From Cryoendolithus antarcticus (Eukaryota; Ascomycota; Dothideomycetes; Cladosporiales; Cladosporiaceae), in contig NAJO01000019.1 in NCBI GenBank assembly GCA_002077065.1, forward strand, positions 1 through 64,000: DNA of 64,000 bases. The letters are read 5' to 3'. The position numbers and the translations under genes are program-made. The notes under the pieces are model-generated. The model saw nothing but the letters and a program-made list of their open reading frames with translations, was not told the DNA's origin and searched no databases. This document shows positions 1 through 10,595 of the stretch, in pieces. The first letter of the stretch is position 1. Every line of letters starts with the position of its first letter.

Positions 1-1107
1 CTTGCCGCGTCGGCTACCAAGCCCTCATCCACGGACAAGCAACCCATGACCAGCCTCCTTAAAGGCGAGCTCCTCATCGCATCCACGCAGCGCCGTGTTT
101 ACGCCTACCTACTCCCCGAGATCCACGCAGCGATAGACCCGCCGGCCGAACTCGAGATAGCACTTGAGCTTTATGCCAGGACTACACGGAAGTACCATCC
201 TACGCTCTATGCCCAACTGGAGAATACGCTGAGCAAAGTCGTATCACACATTGCGCTATCACTCGAAGAGCTCATCGATGCTCTGACCTTGACAGACCAG
301 TACGACACCAGAGATCCCGACACCTCGCTTCACGAGTCCAGCTTCTACCTAGCGCTGCAAGTCCTGAACGTCAAGGGGCCCCATCTAGATCCTGGTCGCG
401 CAGACTACCTCCTCCGCATTATCTGGAAACGCGTCTATGTATCTACCAACTGGGGCGCTTTGAATCGCAAGCACGAATCCAGACCCGAAGACGAAACACA
501 CGACCTCATGCGCAACACGCCGCTCTACCACCTCATCATGCTCGGCACGGAGAACCTGCTCTTCACGCAAGGCTTTACACAGATCTTGGCTCCTGCTGAT
601 GTTCACGACGCGGGGACTACCGCTGCTGAGCTCGCCTACTTGCAGCACGGCGACGACTGGCTCGCGGGCGCGATCAAGGATAACGAGTCTATGGATCGCA
701 CGCTCCTCTCAGCTATGGAGAAGTACAAGTGCGCTGAGTGGACTACGGAGTGCAAACGCCTGGCTCTGGCGGATCTCGAGATTCATCGGGAAACCGAAGC
801 TGCTGATCGTGAGGCTGAGGTGCGGTTTGAGGCGGAGCTTGAGGTTGCGACGAATGGATACCGGCCGGGCAACGGTGATGTGAGGGAGTGGATAGCTGAT
901 GAGGAGAGGGAGGAGCACGTGCTTGAGGAGAGTGATGGGGAGGCTGAAAACGAGGAAGATCATGTGGACGAGCGGTGGGCCAGGGTCAGGGAGGGTGATT
1001 CGCCGCACTGGGCGGTGAAGATTGAGGATGATGAGGAGGTGGAGCAGGTTGCGGGGAGTGAGGTTGAGGACGAGGGTGCGGAGGATGTTAGCATGGGCGA
1101 GGACTAG
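1..1107 (+). CDS. NUP133: Nup133-like nucleoporin, C-terminal part (5' truncated)
   Basis: The frame is open from base 1 to the stop at 1107, so the gene starts outside the window; the first internal Met is at 46. The visible part is largely helical. A segment around residues 110-150 (DYLLRIIWKRVYVSTNW, then a charged loop and LMRNTPLYHLI) resembles the C-terminal helical stack of fungal Nup133, a scaffold subunit of the Y-shaped (Nup84) nuclear pore subcomplex. The last 90 or so residues are very acidic (runs of E and D), which is common in fungal orthologues. The family call rests on remembered motif resemblance and could be wrong in detail; another helical nucleoporin of the Nup133/Nup155 type is the alternative. 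The next gene follows on the same strand after about 340 nt. Confidence 0.6.
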   Translation, partial: LAASATKPSSTDKQPMTSLLKGELLIASTQRRVYAYLLPEIHAAIDPPAELEIALELYARTTRKYHPTLYAQLENTLSKVVSHIALSLEELIDALTLTDQYDTRDPDTSLHESSFYLALQVLNVKGPHLDPGRADYLLRIIWKRVYVSTNWGALNRKHESRPEDETHDLMRNTPLYHLIMLGTENLLFTQGFTQILAPADVHDAGTTAAELAYLQHGDDWLAGAIKDNESMDRTLLSAMEKYKCAEWTTECKRLALADLEIHRETEAADREAEVRFEAELEVATNGYRPGNGDVREWIADEEREEHVLEESDGEAENEEDHVDERWARVREGDSPHWAVKIEDDEEVEQVAGSEVEDEGAEDVSMGED

Positions 1108-1445
1108 GCCAGTCTAAATCGACCTGGCTGTGAGTCTTGCATGGCGTACGATAGACGTTGTACTATACCTGCCGTGCCATGTCTGCTCTCGTGCCCTGCG
1201 CTAGCTGCTTTGAGTGGGTTTGTTTGGCCGCGGCTTGGCTTCGAGTACACCATCTTGGACCTACCTGCGTTGGCATTACATTGTAGGTTGCATACAGCTT
1301 TCTCTCGCGTAGTATACTGTCTAGTCTCGCTTGTACATAGCACTGTATATTTGCATAGTCCTCCTAACTTGCCCATCGACACGCGACACCCACCCTTACC
1401 ACGAACCCCAATGCCCGTCCCTTAGACGACTCCGCATACGGCTCA
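1108..1445. other. Intergenic region between tandem genes
   Basis: This holds the 3' flank of the nucleoporin gene and the promoter of the DUF3405 gene. It is pyrimidine-rich close to the downstream start (about 1370-1440). I see no further gene. Confidence 0.6.
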
Positions 1446-3818
1446 ATGCCCTCCCGCTACCGCTCCCTCTCCGGCGCCTGGCGATCAACAGAAAAGCCTC
1501 CAGATCCTGACTCCGACTCCGACACGGCACCCTCCCTGGTACAGTCCCACCCAATGCTCTCCCAACCCGCGCCCTCCTCCTCCTCCACGTCCTTCCCTAG
1601 CCTCGCCTACGCCCTCCCCCGCCGCCGCTTCACGCGCTACTTCACGCTCCTCACCTCCCTCGCTCTCGCCTCCTTCATCCTCTTCCTCTTCACAGGCGCC
1701 CGCCGAAGCCGCAGCCTCGTAGCCTCTGGACTAGGCAAACCGCCCGCGGGACCGCCGGCTTGGGAGCAGTTTCCTTTCTTGAAGAGGTATCATGGTGGGA
1801 TTCGGACGTTGGTGGGAAGGGAGGGGAATGTGGCGGAGTATCCCGTGAGCGCGAGTGAGGAGGGAAGGAGGCTGGCGGCTGAGGCCATGAGGGTTAAGGG
1901 GGAGGAGGATCGGGGCGTAGACGGGAGTAAGGGGTTTGGGAAGCGGGGGGTGAGTGATACGTGGAGACAGGAGGTGGGTGTATTCAACGCGCTCACCTTT
2001 AGCGTTCTGAGGGGTAAAGGCTACGAAGAGCCGGTGAAGTGCTGGTTGGATGCGGAGAAGAAGGTCGAGGTCCCGGAGGTGTGGGCTTATGAGGGTGTGA
2101 CTGAGGGTTTTCCGGATCCAGTGATGGGGAGCTATGAGGCGTTGGGGTTGAGGAGGGATGTGTGTTTTGAGAGGTTTGGGAGGTTGGGCGCGTATGGATA
2201 TGGGTATAGTCGGAAGTATGGCGGGAGTGGAGCGGGGCTGGGAGGACATCGGGAGGGAGTGGAGGATGTGCTGCCAGAAGGGAAAGAGGTCGACTGGCGA
2301 GACGTGAAATTAGGCGAGGCACAGGAGTCGTGCGTGAAAGCGAACGCTGCGCGATTCAGACCTTTGCCAAAGGGGCGGGACCACTTCTTTACCAACATGG
2401 GCGCTGGCGGACCCAGCGCACACGCGATTAGATCTCCAGAAGAAGAAGAGCGGCCGGAGAAGAACAGCAAGGGCAAGAAGTACCTCCCTCGCACAGCCGT
2501 AATCATACGCGTATGGCAAGGTTACGACTTCACGCCTGAGAATCTCTTCTACCTTCGCGCCCTAGTCAACGAGCTCTCCCTCCAATCCGGCGCCGAGTAC
2601 GTGATTCATTTCCTCGTGCACGTCAAAGACGAGAACCTCCAAATCTGGGCCGACGACGCCGTCTACCAGCGAGTGCTAGACGACATCCTGCCCAAAGAGT
2701 TCCGCGGCATGGGAACGCTGTGGTCGGAACGCCAGATGGGGTTGATTTACGGCGGTCTGGCAGAGAGTTTCTACCGCGATCTCCCAGTATACGGCGTGTA
2801 CAGGAGTACATACATGCCCATGCAATATTTCGCGCACCAGCACCCCGAATACGACTTCTTCTGGCACTGGGAGATGGACATCCGCTACACAGGGCACTTC
2901 TACCACCTCTTCGACCAAGTCTCTCATTGGGCCAAACAGCAACCGCGCAAAGGACTCTGGGAACGTAACGAGCGATTCTACATCCCCTCTGAGCACGGCT
3001 CTTGGGAGGACTTCCGCCAGATGGTAAGAGTGCATATCGATCACGGCACAGCCAGCAAAACGAATATATACGCCAAGCCCGGGGCTCCAGACGCCTCGTC
3101 CACACGCCCGGAAGCACCGATATGGGGCCCGCTGCGCCCTGAAGGAGAAGGCGATAAAGTCGACGCGCCCGACGACGACCCCAAACCCCCGACATCATAC
3201 GACGCCGACGCATATACCTGGGGCGTAGGCGACGAAGCGGACTTCATGACTTTCAACCCCCTCTTCGACCCGTCTGGCACGAATTGGATTCTGGCCGAAG
3301 ATGTGACGGGGTACAACACGACAGCATCCTACCCGCCGCGACGTACGGCGATTATAACGGCTTCGAGGCTTAGCAGACGATTATTGGAGACGATGCATCG
3401 CGAGACGGCGTTGGAGAGACATTCGATGTTCTCTGAGATGTGGCCGGGCAGTGTTGCGCTGCATCACGGCTATAAAGCTGTGTATATCCCTCATCCTGTG
3501 TATATCGACCGTGCGTGGCCGACGAGCTATGTAGCGGCTATCTTCAACAATGGGCGGAATGGCGCGAGCGGCGGATCTCGAACGAGCGTCTTCTCGGACG
3601 AAAGGCAGCATAACTTTCGCGGTACGACTTGGTACTACGATGCGGGCTTCGCAGGGAGTTTATGGCGGAGATGGCTGGGTTTGAAGGTCGATGGGGATGG
3701 TGGGGAGGAAGAGGAAGCGAGGGAGGATGGCGAGGGGAGGACGTGTTTGCCTGCCATGCTGCTGCATCCGGTCAAGGAGGCGAAGGTTGTGTTTGAGCAT
3801 CAGGCTGGGGAGGGATAG
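1446..3818 (+). CDS. DUF3405 family type II membrane protein
   Basis: Single-exon gene of 790 residues. The N-terminus is a Ser/Pro/Asp-rich cytosolic tail, followed by one hydrophobic segment at about residues 66-84 flanked by Arg clusters (PRRRF before, ARRSR after), so a signal anchor with a lumenal C-terminus is expected. The lumenal part carries the hallmarks of the fungal DUF3405 family: AVIIRVWQGYDFTPENLFYLRAL, then WSERQMGLIYGGL, and a core HPEYDFFWHWEMDIRYTGH-type block with Trp/Asp-rich motifs that look like a nucleotide-sugar/glycosyltransferase-type fold. The exact reaction is unknown for the family; a Golgi glycosylation role is an inference from topology. The start at 1446 is the first ATG and gives the expected tail. 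No intron is needed. Confidence 0.8.
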   Translation: MPSRYRSLSGAWRSTEKPPDPDSDSDTAPSLVQSHPMLSQPAPSSSSTSFPSLAYALPRRRFTRYFTLLTSLALASFILFLFTGARRSRSLVASGLGKPPAGPPAWEQFPFLKRYHGGIRTLVGREGNVAEYPVSASEEGRRLAAEAMRVKGEEDRGVDGSKGFGKRGVSDTWRQEVGVFNALTFSVLRGKGYEEPVKCWLDAEKKVEVPEVWAYEGVTEGFPDPVMGSYEALGLRRDVCFERFGRLGAYGYGYSRKYGGSGAGLGGHREGVEDVLPEGKEVDWRDVKLGEAQESCVKANAARFRPLPKGRDHFFTNMGAGGPSAHAIRSPEEEERPEKNSKGKKYLPRTAVIIRVWQGYDFTPENLFYLRALVNELSLQSGAEYVIHFLVHVKDENLQIWADDAVYQRVLDDILPKEFRGMGTLWSERQMGLIYGGLAESFYRDLPVYGVYRSTYMPMQYFAHQHPEYDFFWHWEMDIRYTGHFYHLFDQVSHWAKQQPRKGLWERNERFYIPSEHGSWEDFRQMVRVHIDHGTASKTNIYAKPGAPDASSTRPEAPIWGPLRPEGEGDKVDAPDDDPKPPTSYDADAYTWGVGDEADFMTFNPLFDPSGTNWILAEDVTGYNTTASYPPRRTAIITASRLSRRLLETMHRETALERHSMFSEMWPGSVALHHGYKAVYIPHPVYIDRAWPTSYVAAIFNNGRNGASGGSRTSVFSDERQHNFRGTTWYYDAGFAGSLWRRWLGLKVDGDGGEEEEAREDGEGRTCLPAMLLHPVKEAKVVFEHQAGEG

Positions 3819-4496
3819 TGGAACATGGACAGTGTGTTTCGATCGTTTGAGCGATGGCGTCTAGGGCTGGGCAATCTGGATATGCATATGTGTAGAGTGT
3901 TGTAAGCTGTGTGTAGTACAAAGTAACAACTTGTGTTTGTGTAGAGTACCTAGCATCGAGGACCATATTGTCGCTAGGCAAGATGCGTACACAAGATCTG
4001 CTTATTCGATGACACTCTCGAGGCACGTACAGCATTATCTCATTGCAGTATGGGATGCCCGCGCCGCCGCGTCTCGAATGGTCTGACCTCAGGCTGGTGA
4101 CGCAAGGTGTAGAGACGCGGGTCTCGATACCCAAGCGCAGCTCTGAAGCTCAGTCTGCAGCGCCCTCATGATGGGCCTTGTGATGCTTGTGTAAAGCATC
4201 GTAGAAGGGCCGAGACTGTGGGAGTGCCGACCGCATCGCCAGAGTCCGTCATGCGCGTCTGTATAGCCAGCAGGTTTGATGGCGACTCGATAGCGTGACA
4301 AGCCACCTTGTCTACAGCGACTTTTGCAGTAACCAGTCGATTAAGCCCTGCGCTGTCGACTGCATGGAGCGGATGTGGCAGACCGCATCTCACACTTTCT
4401 CCATACTGGCCGCTAATTGCCAACGCGCGGAGCGTTCTTCGTTCGACAGACGTGAGGTATCGCAGTGAGTGCACGACGCACGCAGCTCCATCCATC
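3819..4496. other. Convergent intergenic region
   Basis: Holds the 3' flanks of the DUF3405 gene (+) and the Alba-domain gene (-). Only short ORFs without recognisable similarity are present. Confidence 0.5.
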
Positions 4497-5029
4497 TCAG
4501 CTCCGTTGTTCACTGCTCCTGGTCAGATGGAACGCCTCTGAGACTCGACTAGAGTAACTCACCCGAACTCAGCCTTGAGTTCCTTCACCGGACGCGCAGC
4601 CAGATACACAGTCAATACAGGCACCGCTCGCTTCTTCGGGCCCAAAGACTTTATATAGGCTTCCCCTGTAGTCTGGAACGCATCATCCGAAACCTCGCCA
4701 TCCCCATCGCCAGCAGCGTTCGCAGTAGGTGGTTTGGAAGCAGGCTTCCGTTCAACATCGATCATCAGCGATGAGAGGGATGTGTACTGGAAGACTTTGA
4801 TGCCCTTGAGTAAGAGATCCCGTTTAGCAATCTCGGTGACAGTGATGAGCTTGTTGGCATCCCGGTTGCTAGCTTGCAAGACGACGATTGCTGGACTTGC
4901 AGCTTCGGGAGTGGGAGAAGTGAGCTTTGAGATCACTTGGGTTGTGCGAGTGGAGACTTGAGTACCCGAGCGAACGCGCATTCGCGCGAGGGCGTATTTG
5001 GACTCCAGGGTTGTGTCGTCGAAGGCCAT
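4497..5029 (-). CDS. Alba-domain nucleic-acid-binding protein
   Basis: The main exon (4563-5029) starts with ATG at 5029 and encodes 155 residues. The block at about 47-80 (IVVLQASNRDANKLITVTEI) has the beta-strand/helix pattern of the Alba fold used by RNase P/MRP subunits and by chromatin and RNA-binding proteins. A Gly/Asp-rich loop at 100-112 and the segment PVLTVYLAARPVKEL complete the domain. Read straight on, the frame ends as AEFG at 4559. However, the stop overlaps a perfect GTGAGT donor: a 50-nt intron (4513-4562, branch CTGAC, acceptor CAG) gives a tail of EQRS and a 160-residue protein, which I prefer. Fungal proteins of this type are DNA/RNA binding; whether this one acts in RNase P or in RNA storage cannot be read from sequence. 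It is divergent from the AHC1-like gene across a 1.5 kb gap. Confidence 0.75.
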
Positions 5030-6498
5030 GCTGATTTATCTAACACTCCACTCGAGTATTACATGTACGGCGAGCAAAGCTGAACGGAGACAACTATGTG
5101 CCATGAGCAATGATTAGTGGTCGATAACGGACCACGCTCTCCTCATACATTCGGGTACTTCATGGAAGTGAGGTCTTGACCAGCTGTGCAATCACGAGAA
5201 TTCCTTGGCACGTCGATACCCGCGATTCATGCATGGCGTCGTGTTGCTCTCATCGACAGGTTGATATCTCCAGTGTTCGAACACCCCGCTCCCAAGTCGT
5301 AAAACCGGAGCCAATTGCGAGAGCAGTACACCTTCATTATTTTTCCATAGCTTCATGAGGCTTCTCGGCACTGACACCGACAGCTCGCACGACATTTGCA
5401 CGGCAGCTGACAAGCTGCAGGCTCTAGACCAAATGACGACTGCCATTTCAAGGCCATCTTGGTTCGATAGAGTGGGAGGCGCCGAGCCGCTGCACGACAA
5501 TAAGGCTTACGTGCAGTCCACGTGATGGATATGCAAGCCTCGCGATCTGATAGATGCGCTCTATCTAGGTTGCATGCCGGATGCACACAGCTCTAGCAGG
5601 GGAAGCTCGCTGATGTCGCAAACGAGTCACAACTCTGCGACACCATCAGCACTCGCGCGCCGGGCCAGCGGGTTCGATGTTGACACGTCGTCGACATGGC
5701 ATTCCTGGCTTTGCGATTGTGTCAGACACTGCTCATGCCACTGCCAGCATGGCGACCTTGCATGTCCGGGCACCGAATATCTGCTCAACATCAGCAATAC
5801 GGTCATAGCAGCCTTCTCGAAGCACAGAGTTCAGCAGAAGGAAAGCGTCAGATCTGGCGCACCAATGGGAGCAAACAGCGGTGCCGCGGTGCCAGGACGG
5901 TAGTGCGCGGGTGCGACGGGAAGGCGCAGATTATGCGTCAAGACTCGTCTTTTTGTGGGGACCTCCGTGTGCACTGTGCCGTTTCGTGTGCGCGCCCACC
6001 TCTCTTGCTGTCCTCCTTCTGCTACACCACCACCACACCACTTCTAATCTTCCTCTTCTTCGACAACGGCTTCACTGCCTAGACTACTACTCTTTACGGC
6101 CTAATTACTGCACCACGCTGCGCCCTTTTCTTCGCGCCTTCCTCATAGACTTGTTTTAATACTTTTGCAGCGTTTGTTATTGTACTACTACCGTCCTTTG
6201 CTTGCCGTCGACGCTCTTGCCTCGTGCGACCTTCACTCCGACCTCCCGACTTCACGACATTTGTTGCCAACACTTTGCCACCGCAACGCCACCACCACTC
6301 ACACCTGTTGCTTCGACTCTCGACCTTCTTGCCACCAACTTCCGGCTGAGTCATACCTGGAAGCCCACCTCATCGCGAACGCTGCACACTTCGCGACAAG
6401 ACTGGTTCTGTCGCATACAATACTACGGTCGTGTGAATGGCAATACGGACCATACATGAGCAGTCACTGGCTTAAGTCACCCTCCACCACTTGTCAAT
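5030..6498. other. Divergent promoter and long leader region
   Basis: This 1.5 kb lies between the Alba gene (-) and the AHC1-like gene (+). The part from about 5990 to 6070 is strongly pyrimidine-rich with a CACCACCACCACACCAC run, typical of the region just upstream of fungal transcription starts, so the AHC1-like mRNA probably has a leader of roughly 400-500 nt containing short upstream ORFs. I see no conserved coding gene. Confidence 0.5.
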
Positions 6499-8436
6499 AT
6501 GCAAAGTACGTTTCGTCTGGCGTGGGCCAACGAACAGCCGACTGGCAAGGCAGCAGCTCCTGCAGTGGTGCCTGCGGCCAACAAGGTCAACAAGAGGAAG
6601 CGCGCATCAAGTCCAGCTGCTTCGTCATTGTTCGACCCCGCAAAGAAGTCGAGATCTGGTCACATTTCGGCGCAAACACTGCCACTCGACCTCGCAAACA
6701 TCTCCAAGGACACCGTCTACCCGGCATCATTAGCGTACGCAACACCTGGAGCTACGCCAACGACAGCATTTAATCGCTCCGAGTATCTTGCTGGCGCTTT
6801 GTCACCACACCATCTCGACTTGAACCGCACCGACTCTGTGTTCGGTGAGTCACATCGGGAGCATACGCCAAGCAATCTTCCGGACTCGAAGCCAAATATG
6901 CAGGTCAGCGATCACGAGATGCTCGATGTTTCGACAGCATCTACAGTCGAGATCGAGTCGAGAACGCCCTTACAACAGATGCTCGAGAACCAGCTTAACA
7001 TGCAGATCCTGCTAAAGCACAACGAGCTACGGCTTATCGAGCAGGAGGAGGCGAAGTGTAAGATCGCGTTGGACCAACTTCGACGATGCGAGTTGCGACC
7101 TTTCCCGGGCACCTTGCGACCTTCCGAGGATGTCTACACTGGTACCGGCTCGGCAATAGATGCAGGCACTGCATCCTCTCAAGCTACGTTCGCTCCAGCT
7201 TATGGCGTGACAGACGGTCCATACAGTCGCCATTACGCTCAGTGGCTGTTGAAAGATCCTGCTTTCGACGCTGAGCGTGTCTCCTTCTACGCTGCACCCG
7301 TCGAGACTCCAGAGCATGTTGCAAGCCGGTCAGGTCGTCCAATCGGATCTGGAAGGAAGACTGCTAGCAAAGCAATTGCCGCACCTATTCAAACTGGCGC
7401 ATTTCCGCCCAGTCTGCCAAACTATCCGCCACCACCGACAAGAAGGGAGAAATCTGGACCACTCATTCTGCGGAGATCCACAGATGGGCGACTCGTGAAG
7501 CTGGTCTGCAACGACTGCAACCGCGGTGACATGAACAGCATTCAGGGCTTCCTGAACCACTGCCGTATAGCACACAAAGTGGACTACAAGTCCCACGATC
7601 AAGCGGCTGTAAGCTGTGGCCGCCCGATGGACGACGACGAGATCGCCAGCTTACCTGCGGAAACGCAAGCCACTCCGGTATCGAAGCCAACTACCCGGGC
7701 AGCGCGCATCGCTACCGCACCAATGCAGCCGCTCCCGCACGGCGCTGTCCATCCGTACAATATCCAGGGCAACAGTCTACCACGAACCAAGCCCCAAGCG
7801 GCGGCCAGACGGCCCCCAACCAAGCCCGCAGCACTCCTCGCTCGACCGGGGCTGAGCAATGTCAGCCAATCAACACCACTCAATCCGTCAAGCCGCGCTC
7901 CTCACCTGTCAGCCCTGCTTGCGAAGAACAACGTGGGAGTGAACCTGGATCTTGCAATTATCAACGCTCGCCAACCCATCGACGCATCTCACGACGATGA
8001 CCACCTGCTCTCGCCGCGAGACTCTGGTCCAATGTCGCCCGACGAGACTCCGGCGCCCTCGCGTGGAAAGTCGCTGCCACTGACTCATCCAGGCGTACCC
8101 CGCCCATCCAGTCGCAAAGGCTACCGTCCACCTGCACAGCACCAAGCTTCGACTCTAGCGCTTGACGCCCAGCATGAGCGTCTGCATGCTTCATCACTGT
8201 CGCCACACACTGTGGATGACCCTGGACTGATTAGCGATCGCGAGGATGAGGACGAGCACGGCTCTGCTTCGGAAGAAGAGGGTCATGCGCCTGTACCGAG
8301 AGGAGCAGGTCTTTTACCCGTCACTGCGAGAGCTTGCACCGATGCCATGGATCTAGATGTTGAGGTCGATGAGGACGCGATAGGGGAGCACGAAGGTCGG
8401 GTGAGGGTTGGTGGCAAGGGCAGGAAGCTCGGGTGA
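6499..8436 (+). CDS. AHC1: AHC1-like C2H2 zinc-finger chromatin regulator
   Basis: Intronless 645-residue protein. Residues 1-60 are basic and Pro/Ala/Ser-rich with a KRKR nuclear-localisation-type cluster. A coiled-coil-prone helix follows at about 150-195 (QQMLENQLNMQILLKHNELRLIEQEE). A compact domain at about 295-380 contains the pattern C337-x2-C340-x13-H354-x4-H359 (LVCNDCNRGD, then GFLNHCRIAH). This matches the AHC1-type C2H2 domain of fungal histone-acetyltransferase (ADA/SAGA-related) and YEATS-associated subunits. The remainder is low-complexity with an acidic C-terminus (DREDEDEHGSASEEE). Family knowledge suggests a nuclear scaffold in a histone-acetylating complex; the yeast name is used only because the domain is named after it. 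Strict orthology is not proven. Confidence 0.65.
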   Translation: MQSTFRLAWANEQPTGKAAAPAVVPAANKVNKRKRASSPAASSLFDPAKKSRSGHISAQTLPLDLANISKDTVYPASLAYATPGATPTTAFNRSEYLAGALSPHHLDLNRTDSVFGESHREHTPSNLPDSKPNMQVSDHEMLDVSTASTVEIESRTPLQQMLENQLNMQILLKHNELRLIEQEEAKCKIALDQLRRCELRPFPGTLRPSEDVYTGTGSAIDAGTASSQATFAPAYGVTDGPYSRHYAQWLLKDPAFDAERVSFYAAPVETPEHVASRSGRPIGSGRKTASKAIAAPIQTGAFPPSLPNYPPPPTRREKSGPLILRRSTDGRLVKLVCNDCNRGDMNSIQGFLNHCRIAHKVDYKSHDQAAVSCGRPMDDDEIASLPAETQATPVSKPTTRAARIATAPMQPLPHGAVHPYNIQGNSLPRTKPQAAARRPPTKPAALLARPGLSNVSQSTPLNPSSRAPHLSALLAKNNVGVNLDLAIINARQPIDASHDDDHLLSPRDSGPMSPDETPAPSRGKSLPLTHPGVPRPSSRKGYRPPAQHQASTLALDAQHERLHASSLSPHTVDDPGLISDREDEDEHGSASEEEGHAPVPRGAGLLPVTARACTDAMDLDVEVDEDAIGEHEGRVRVGGKGRKLG

Positions 8437-8858
8437 AAGCAATGATGGTACCAAGCATGTGTATGGGTTTGGGCTATGCGACTCCTCGCTTAAGATAGAT
8501 TGCTGTAGACCGCAAGGCAATAGAAATACCAAATACTCCACTCACCCAACTACATCCTCTCCATCTTCCACCTTGTATACTCTCAGACTTCATCGCATCT
8601 CACACCCGTAATATATGCACTCACGCGAAGAATAGAGGAAGCGGACCACTCCAGAGGTCCGCGTCGTCGACACTGCTGGTATGGCCTGCACCGCTATATC
8701 AAATTGCTCCTCAGGCTACCTACTAGAGACGTCGGAGAAGATCACACCCCCGCTAACAGCCGAGGTATGTGTATACACTTGCGGTGCGGCATGTAGTAGC
8801 ATAGTCGTCCATGGTGAGTTGCTGAGCGGTCCGCTTCTTGTGTCACCTGCGTGACACT
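8437..8858. other. Convergent intergenic region
   Basis: Joint 3' flank of the AHC1-like gene (+) and the Zn2Cys6 gene (-). It holds the perfect hairpin at 8641-8662 listed separately and no recognisable gene. Confidence 0.5.
8641..8662. repeat. Perfect 7-bp inverted repeat (hairpin)
   Basis: GCGGACC and GGTCCGC flank the 8-nt loop ACTCCAGA. The hairpin lies between two convergent genes, where it could fold in either 3' UTR. A chance occurrence is possible. Confidence 0.5.
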
Positions 8859-10595
8859 TCACTGCACAGCACACCCCACATCCCCCTTACACCCGCCCAA
8901 CCTCTCCTCTGCACTTGACAACCCCACCTCTCCATCCGCCACCTCACTCCACCCTTCCTGCCCGACCCCCTGCATCATCATGCCCCACCCCTCGCCCCTT
9001 GTCCGCATCTCCCAAAACTTCCCTCTACACCTCTCCGCGACTCCGACCCACTTCGCACACCCGAAATCAGTCTCCCATTCCCTTAGCATGCCCATTAGCA
9101 TGTCCTGCTCGCTGGCGTTTGATGGTGAGGCCGGGCAGACAATGTAGGCTGCTACGAGGGCTATGGGCATGTATGCTGCGCCTAAGGGCCGGTAGCGAGA
9201 GACTGTGTGAGCTAGAATGAGGACTTCGGATATGAGGTGAGTGGCTGAGTGGTCGAGTTCTAGTTGCGATGGGAGGGTCGAGGAAGAGGGTGAGGGACCG
9301 TAAGGCAAGTTGGTGTGGGTTGGTACTGTAGAGGAAGTGGGAGAGTGGAGGGATAGCAGGATGTTGTAGATTAGTGTCACGGCCAGGAGCATACCGTGGG
9401 CTATTTGAAGGAGGGGAAGGACACTGCCCAGGGGTGACGCGCTAGGCGAGGGCAGGGAGGCGATGTACGTCAGGAAGAGTGCCTTGCGCGTGCTGAGTTC
9501 TTGCAGATCTACGAGGGCGTTCCAGTAGGCGGTGTTGATTTTAATAAGGTACCCGGACGGGCGTCGTACGTATAGGGGTATTTGGGCCAGTGTCCAGAGG
9601 CAGAGGCTGTCGTGAGTGAGGCCTCCCTTCTTTGAGGCATGTGTGTCGAGATTCTTCGGGCTGGCGGGACCAGATAGGGCAACGATGTTCGTGTAGTACC
9701 AAGGATGGAGATTGCAGTTTGGGTTAAAGACGGATTCCATGAGCTAAGGCATGTATCAGCTCTCGTACATGTATCAAGTGTCCGAGATGGAGCGTGAACA
9801 CATACCACCACGAGACAAAGAGCCGCGAGCAGCTGATGAGCAAAGCCGTCACCCAGCTTGCTGATGTCGAAAGTACCGGCTACAGTGTCCAGGACGCTCG
9901 CGATGGCTTCGCCATGGCTGAGTGTTCGTTCTCCTGGTCTTGAGAGCCATATCTAGGCATCGTCAATTCAGCTCGCATCCGAAAGCATCGGTATACACAC
10001 CTGCGTGACCATGAGGAAATAGATCGCACACAGGATTTCGAGCATGCTCTTCTTGACATCGTCATCCTCCAGTGCCACCCGCAACGCTGTCAAAGCGCTG
10101 CCGTACTTCGAGAGCGCAAGCTGGGTGGGCTGCGAAGTATGCACTACAGGGTATGCATGCGTCAACGCAGCGATCGATGCGTCCAGCGCTGGGTGCTTCC
10201 CCATTCGCGCCGGGATGTCGGGTAGGAACACTCCATAGCACATCACACTGTACCTAGGATCGGTGATGCTCAGGGTCGACACGAAGGCACTCGCAAGTGA
10301 CGCGACCTCATCGCCGAGTGCGGGCACGGGCTTAGCGAGGAAGATCACCGCCTTGTCGGGCGAAGGCTCCTTTTTGCGCTTCGGGAGAATCTCTTCTTGG
10401 ATGAACTTGTACCTTCGCTCCCCGTTGCCGTTGCACTGCAGTCCGCGGCGCGTACATCTCAAACAGGACGGGAGCTCCTGACCGCACTACGCAGACGTCA
10501 GCTGTCATGTAGTACTCCTGCTGAGTGGGGTTGATCACCTTCTTCTTTGCCTTACGGCAAGCTTCACATCCACGTCCCGATGGTACACCCGGCAT
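8859..10595 (-). CDS. Zn(II)2Cys6 transcription factor
   Basis: Four exons on the minus strand: 10595-10539, 10486-10001, 9952-9806 and 9743-8859, with introns of 52, 48 and 62 nt that all have GT-AG ends; they sum to 524 residues. The first intron interrupts the DNA-binding domain. After splicing the N-terminus reads GCEACRKAKKK joined to CGQELPSCLRC, giving C10-x2-C13-x6-C20-x6-C27-x2-C30-x6-C37, the complete fungal binuclear zinc cluster. The rest resembles the helical middle region of the 'fungal specific transcription factor' family with an LxxCAIYFLMVTQ-like helix at about 170, and a C-terminal half that looks alpha-helical. The target genes are unknown. The gene lies next to a membrane-protein gene, not a metabolic cluster. 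Confidence 0.85.

Noticed and set aside
2623..3213. 196-codon antisense ORF within the DUF3405 gene
   Set aside because: It is a shadow of the GC-rich coding strand, with Arg-rich composition and no motif.
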